Shown piece by piece: positions 58,807-64,000 of a DNA stretch of 64,000 nucleotides. The stretch is from Phyto melanocephala. Its lineage: Eukaryota > Arthropoda > Insecta > Diptera > Rhinophoridae. The notes below the pieces were generated by a model that was given only the letters and a program-made list of their open reading frames with translations, did not search any database and was not told the origin of the DNA. The stretch's first letter is position 1; the number at the start of each line of letters is the position of its first letter. The stretch lies in NCBI GenBank assembly GCA_941918925.1, contig OW799235.1, forward strand, positions 104,425,947-104,489,946, read 5' to 3'. The translations under genes and the position numbers were made by a program.

Positions 58807-60369
58807 TAAGCAAGATAAGCAGCTAAAATAGCAGCAGCAGGATTTTCCAGATTTATTCCCATGCACACATACATATATTTGTAAAAAAGGAGGAGCAAAA
58901 ATTAAGAAAGAAAAAAGAATGTTAAAAATCTTAATAATTTATAGTTAAACATAAAAGTTTCTTATATTCAAGAAATTTGCAAGGAAAGAAAAACTATTTA
59001 TAAATACATATTTGATTTTTTTTTCCTGTTAAATTTAGTTAAACCAGTACGTACGTGACATTAAAATAATATTCAAGGGAAGTAAAAAAAATATACCGCT
59101 AATTGGACTCTATAATTTCTTTTTTCTTATGAATCTTGTTAATTGTTGTTGTTACCTTAATTTTAAAGGAATCTTTACAATTAAAATTTATTTTTACAAT
59201 TTAGTCGCTAAAAAAATAGTTGATTTCAATTCTTTAAAATAAGTCAAAGAGATAATCAGACTAAATTCTTATTATTGCTCTTGAAATAAATTAATAAGCT
59301 CTTAATACCTGCGCAAAGTAAAATTTGAGCGTTTCAAGAGTTTTTATTTTTATAGTCGTGGTTGATATATTCATGGAAATGCCCATATGCAGATACGTAA
59401 TAAGTACATTTGTTTTTTTGGCAATAACAAAATTTAATAGCTAATAAAATCAGTAATAAAGTATCATTGGAAAAAGTTAAAGGCCCTAAGAAGTAAAGTA
59501 GGGAAACTATAATTGGGTCGAGTTTTTAATGCTTTTGAAAACAAGCAACATTATATAGACAATAACATAAAAATCAACTGATAAAGAACATAAATATTGG
59601 GGCTGTTGCTGTCGTCTGGAAATATATATGTAGGGGTTTCCACTTCATATGGAGGTATGTTTTTCGAATTATTGCTCCTAAGTAAAGCATTGAAAACTTT
59701 TTAAATACAAACATATTTTGTCATTTCTAATTAATTGAGCTAGTGCCATGCAAGTAACACATTACGATTTTCATAACACTGCAGGTGTTAAATAAATATA
59801 TATTTTTCAATATACAGTTTCAAAATATATTTTCCATATTTTGTTTAATATTTATTTTTTGAGAAACGCAATCAATGCAAAATAATTTTTATCAACAAAA
59901 TTATGCAAAATTTAAGCTTAATATTAAGTCAGTTTCGTGATGGAATATCCCTGTGACACAACTAGATGCATGTTCATATTTCTTTTAATTTTTAATCTTT
60001 AAATTAAAAATTAATCTTTATCTTAACTAACATTGCAGATAAATAATATTAAGTCCATATATTTTCTCTTGAGATTATTACTAAGTTACTTAGATAATCA
60101 GTAATTGTAAGGTAAAAACATTTAAAATTTTTGGAAATAAAAAATAAATTGGAATAAAATAATTTTTTGAAGACACTGATTTTTACTTAAAATTTCTCTC
60201 AGTAAGAATCTGCTTTTTTTTTCATTTCAATATAAAGACATGTATTTCTTGGGGACAAGAAGACATTTTCCGTTTAGTTATAAATTCAAATATGTGTCAA
60301 ATAATCCCCATGACTGTAACTCATGCTTTAATACAAACTTTCATGATTTTTTTTAGAGAGATGTGGCTG
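58807..60369. other. A+T-rich stretch, nothing recognised
   Basis: No supported feature. The 3' end of the insulin-like transcript would lie at the left edge. Confidence 0.4.
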
Positions 60370-61190
60370 TATCTTAGATTTGAGCTCAGGCACTATTTCT
60401 CGGTTATTCGGTAAAATCCAAGATTACACAAAACCCCGAAAGTAAAAATCTCACGGTGTTAAATCGCATGATCTTGGTGGCCAGTGGACATTAGAATTTG
60501 TTAACTTTTTTTAGGTTATGGTATGGTTTCTGTAATGGATTTCTTTATGCACATGTCATTCCATGCCGACGAATTGAGTCCACAAGAACTCTGTTTTTTT
60601 ATTCCTGTAACGAATGACGTTCACAGTCTCTGTAATTTCTACTCATCTTAAAAAAACAAGGCCCTATCACGCCGCCTGACCAAAGTTTGCTCATTATGGG
60701 TGCATTTATTTCAGATGGATTGCTGAAGAACTTTCTAAAACTCAAATATGACAAAGATGAATTTTTTTTAAATATTTAATTTTACTTTATTTTTCCTTAT
60801 TACCCATTTAACGAATTGACAGTGCATTCCATGGTCTGGCGGTTTGAGCTCCTAAGTAAGCCAAATTTTGTACGAATGGAGGTGGAGATCTTTTGGGAAC
60901 TACACCTAGTTGATGTTTTTAAGCTTTCGGCGACGCTTCATTTACAACAGCAATGTTTTCAAGAGATCGAATGGTTCGTTGATGTCCAAAAGGCTTACTA
61001 TTTTTAACTGATCCAGTTTCATCGAATTTTGTTATCACTAATCGAATGGTTGAGACATTAGGTTAACTTACTCGACTGAAAATTATTTGCAGCTTGTGAG
61101 CAGTATCTTTCAACATTTTGTTGTAAGTTTTCTTAACTGTACTAAACAGTTATTTCGCAAAATCCTTAGTTTTTAATAATCTAAATAGAC
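60370..61190 (-). pseudogene. Tc1/IS630-like transposase relic, third type
   Basis: The - strand reads MSKLWSGGVIGPCFFKM (60690-60640), matching 'V.WCGLWAGGIIGPYFFEN'. Across frames 'GMTCA', a remnant of 'DGATCHTA', follows, and near 60487-60455 HWPPRSCDLTP, the 'WPPRSCDLTPLD' block that carries the third catalytic Asp, is intact in translation across one shift. The part above 60800 is the N-terminal half with few readable blocks. It differs in text from the copies at 53.9 and 61.5 kb. The + frame at 60816-61007 is a shadow. Confidence 0.65.
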
Positions 61191-61248
61191 ATATGTGGCA
61201 GCTGCCAAATTTCAGAGTTGCCTTGCTCAATACGAAAACGATGCTTAA

Positions 61249-61421
61249 CCCTTTCCACTTCAAGCCTCTTTATCTTTTTATTTCACCAGCCCCACACTAA
61301 AATTGCGTTTTTTTAAATTGTCCACATAAGGAAGTATTATACTATATCGACTGCCACTCGACAGTAGAGCTGGTGTAATAAAATCAATGTCGAGTGACAC
61401 TCGAAATCGGAGTGAAAAGGG
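61249..61421. mobile_element. piggyBac-type MITE, 173 bp
   Basis: TTAA flanks both sides (61245-61248, 61422-61425). Reading inward the ends are CCCTTTCCACTTC and CCCTTTTCACTCC, 11 of 13 alike. TTAA duplication with CCC-initial inverted repeats is the mark of piggyBac elements. Inner repeats 'ccactcgaca' and 'gtcgagtg' form a second pair. It has no coding capacity and would depend on a piggyBac transposase elsewhere. The 37-kb relic has a similar CCCTTT start but is not obviously its parent. Confidence 0.75.
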
Positions 61422-61499
61422 TTAATTATTATAAGTGCATTTGTATTGCAAAATCGTATACATATGAATATAAAGGGTCTGCTTAATAACTTTTTTTTT

Positions 61500-62280
61500 G
61501 AAAATGCTATAAAAAAACTACTGAATATTTTCTTAAACTTCTTTTTATTTTTGCCTCAGCTGGCCATGAAGTAGACTACACGATCGGTCCAACTTTTAAG
61601 CACATTATCGATTGAGTGCAGCTGCATTTCACCATTGGCTTCACGAATATTATCCTTTAAAGCATCAATTGTCTCTGGCTTGTTGGTGTAACACTTATCT
61701 TTGACGACACCCTACAAATAATAGTCCAACGGTGTCAAATCGCAGCTCCGAGGTGGCCAAACGACATCAGTTCTGCGGCTGATAATGCGATCTTTAAAAA
61801 CAGGGCACAAAACAACGAGTGTAGCTTCGGCTGTGTAGCACGTACCGTAGTCCTGTTGAAACCAAATGTTGCCAATACCCTCCTCTTCAATTATTATGAA
61901 CAAAAATTCGTTTAACATGGTCCGATAACGATCGCCATTGACTACGGCCACTCTTTGCTCATTTTCGAAGAAAAATGGCCAAATTATGCCTCTGGACCAA
62001 AATCCGCACCAAACAGTGACTCGTTTTGGCTGTATCGTCTCAATCATGTCTCCGAAATGTTCAATTGTTGAGAACGACAGTGAATTGATGTTGATGGCGC
62101 TTCGCGCACACTTTCTGCCACAGCAGCAATAATCTCGGGTGTACGCACTGTTTTTGGCTTTTCACGCTTTGGTATATCGATGAGGATGCCAGTTTCTTTC
62201 ACATAAGCATGATTTTCAAAGTAACGTCGCAATATTTTCCATCGTTGTTCAAGCGAATACATAACCATATTCGTTTAGCG
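61500..62280 (-). pseudogene. Tc1/IS630-like transposase, recent, internally deleted
   Basis: Two overlapping - frames cover it. The first (62268-62044) reads SLEQRWKILRRYFENHAYV, then jumps to GILIDIPKREKPKTVRTPE and 'AESVREAPSTSIHCRSQQLN', so part of the DNA-binding domain is missing. The second (62047-61712, shifted) reads RVTVWCGFWSRGIIWPFFFE, WFQQDYGTCYTAEA with the second Asp, and WPPRSCDLTPLDYYL with the third Asp. The segment with the first Asp (DEAHF) is deleted between the two. Few other lesions are present, so this is the youngest transposase relic in the window. Clear terminal inverted repeats were not found. Confidence 0.85.
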
Positions 62281-62984
62281 GAAGGATAAAACTGTCAAAT
62301 CAGACATGAGCTAAGTGTTAGAATTCACGAAATAAGCACTATTTGAAAAAAAAAACGTAAGATGGCGGACCTTTAGAAATAGTGAGAAATTTTTCATTTT
62401 TCACGCTCACTTGAACAGATTTTTTGAGTTAAAACTAACTCGATATTAGAAATTATATTTAAAAGAATTTATATATATCCCAAACTTGCTTTGAATTTTA
62501 AATTTTCAATAAACATACATATAATGACTTAATAACTTAATCAAACGAATGCGTCTAAAATTTAAGGATTTTCAATAAATAAGAATTTTGTACAACTTTA
62601 TCAACTGTATTTATTTTTTTTAGCGGATTAAAAACTAATATCACCTTCTATAAAAATAAATAGACAATTTCTCTAATGAAATTTTGTGACTTACAAATTT
62701 TCAATAATATTTTTAATGCACTAATTTAAATTTGTAGTTTTTTTTAATTAAAAAAAAAAAGAAAAACAACAAAATATATTGTTGTTGAATTGCAACAAGT
62801 AGTTACGGTCACCTCAGTTTTAATCCCAGACACAAAAACAAGAAAATAAAACAAAAGTCGTTATAGTGTCAACGTTAAATTTTCTTATAAAAATACGACA
62901 AATAAGTATTGAAATAAAGAACACAATTCTCATAAAAACTTTCTTTTTTAACTGACATTATTTGTTATTTTTGTCTCTTTACAG
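62281..62984. other. A+T-rich stretch ahead of a splice acceptor
   Basis: No gene was seen. It ends in 'ttatttttgtctctttacag' (62965-62984), a strong 3' splice site with a long pyrimidine tract. Confidence 0.4.
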
Positions 62985-63600
62985 ATTTTCTCCATTACTC
63001 TGTAAAATATTCACCCGAATATAAAAATAACTACAACTCTCTGCGAAACGAGAAAAAAAATTAAAAAAAACAACGAAACAAATCTTCAACAGAACTTATG
63101 AAAAAAAATGATGAATGAAAAAGTTACGAGTAAAATAAATAAACACTTAAGCTTTTGGAGTTTTCAAGGAACCTAAATATAAAAAATAATAACAAATAAA
63201 TAAAAAAAAACTTTGCAAACTTGCAATAAATGGCACCATTTTTCAAATAAACGAAAAGAAATTAAACATAAATGCAACAGCAATAACAGTGTTAACAATA
63301 CAATTACAAACTTTAACTATTAAATCAATTACAAGTAGAATAAAAAAGCACTACGATAATAACAGCGAAACAGCAGCACAAAAAAAAATGGCAGCAACAA
63401 TGCTGCTTTAAGAACAATAAAAAAATGAAAAAATAAATATTTACTTACAACAAGAGTCACACCTGTGTAACAAACATTTGTGACCCCGACACCAGCAACA
63501 AGAGCAAAAATATATTTTTGTATCTTTTCATGCAAAAACATTACCTAAACAAAGTTAAGACACAATCACAAAGGGAAATAAATGAAATTAAATCAAATTT
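62985..63600 (+). other. Candidate untranslated exon (A-rich, T-poor)
   Basis: Directly after the acceptor at 62984 the + strand becomes strikingly A-rich and T-poor for several hundred bases, with CAA, CAG and ACA words ('acagcaataacagtg', 'aacagcgaaacagcagcaca', 'caccagcaacaagagc'). Such strand bias is typical of 5' untranslated exons of long fly genes, which often sit far from the coding part. No coding frame and no firm donor are visible, so the call rests on composition and the acceptor only. Confidence 0.3.
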
Positions 63601-64000
63601 AACGTACAGGAATGTTTACCCAATTCACTACCTGTGGTATGAAATTCATGTCAACATTTTATAAAAAGGAATATAATAATAGTTTTTCCATCTCTGATAT
63701 ATTTATAGGGTATATGGAAATACATTAATATAGTAGCCATTAACAATTTTTTATTAAATTAAATTTAAATTTTTATTAACAATTTTATATAAATCATGGA
63801 CAAGTAATTTTTTAGGAGTTCAACTGATGATTTTAACATTAGCGTGTCATTGGAGATTATGAATTAATATAAACTAGTATGACCCGTAGTCGAACCATTT
63901 TGAAGCTAGAACTATAATTTTGTTCTGGGCTTAATTTATTTGCTGGCAGAACCCAAACCGGTTTGCTGGTCCAAACTAAATTTTTGGCAATTCGTTCATT
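63601..64000. other. A+T-rich end of window, nothing recognised
   Basis: No supported feature. Confidence 0.4.

Noticed and set aside
60816..61007. 63-codon + frame
   Set aside because: Shadow of the - strand transposase relic.

Overview
This is a eukaryotic window: very A+T-rich, with no operons, ribosome binding sites or long open frames. It is packed with decayed transposable elements. An insulin-like-peptide relic of fruit-fly type, introns or intron candidates of about 60-70 bases, many mariner/Tc1 relics, and repeats that pair a TA-rich tract with a GTCY-type microsatellite (the arrangement described for dipteran mini-me elements) all point to a higher fly. A calyptrate such as a blowfly or house-fly relative is my inference; the species is not proven. 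No intact protein-coding gene was found. The stretch reads as intergenic or intronic DNA.

The most informative host locus is at 58.0-58.8 kb on the + strand. It holds a signal peptide, a B chain, a phase-1 intron, a connecting peptide, a dibasic site and an A chain with perfect insulin spacing. It also carries a frameshift, a B-chain cysteine changed to phenylalanine, and an in-frame stop before the A chain. It is either a pseudogene or an odd gene whose stop is removed by a second 66-base intron. Two weaker host candidates are a two-exon fragment at 46.46-46.82 kb and an A-rich exon-like stretch after a splice acceptor at 62,985.

Two related repeat families dominate. Their ends can fold: one end carries a 7-bp stem around ATTCGGC/GCCGAAT, the other a TATACCC/GGGTATA stem. 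Family A (about 0.9 kb, with an A-rich core and a tRNA-like T arm) lies at 0.7, 10.7, 13.8 (piece), 14.2, 23.5, 33.0 (piece) and 33.6 kb. Family B (up to 2.9 kb) lies at 4.6, 20.6, 28.7, 41.6 and 56.6 kb. Four of the five B copies carry the same deleted Tc1/mariner element; the fifth preserves the empty site, which fixes the TA duplication and the order of events.

Other mobile DNA, left to right: an AACCT-tailed element (1.2 and 18.4 kb); an antisense non-LTR reverse transcriptase split by B1 and by a MITE with perfect 36-bp inverted repeats (4.4-7.3 kb); a mariner DD34D relic (9.1 kb); a tandem pair of modular repeats (12.6-13.8 kb); a non-LTR RNase H tail with an in-frame 138-bp duplication (16.7 kb); Tc1/IS630-like relics (17.9, 41.1, 53.9, 60.4, 61.5 kb); a RAG/Transib-like MITE with CACAGTG ends and a 5-bp duplication (35.7 kb); a piggyBac relic (37.0-38.4 kb) and a 173-bp TTAA-flanked MITE (61.2 kb); a tRNA-derived SINE (44.3 kb); a Jockey-like reverse transcriptase relic (49.4-50.6 kb); and several small foldback elements. 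The remaining stretches are A+T-rich and show nothing I can support.
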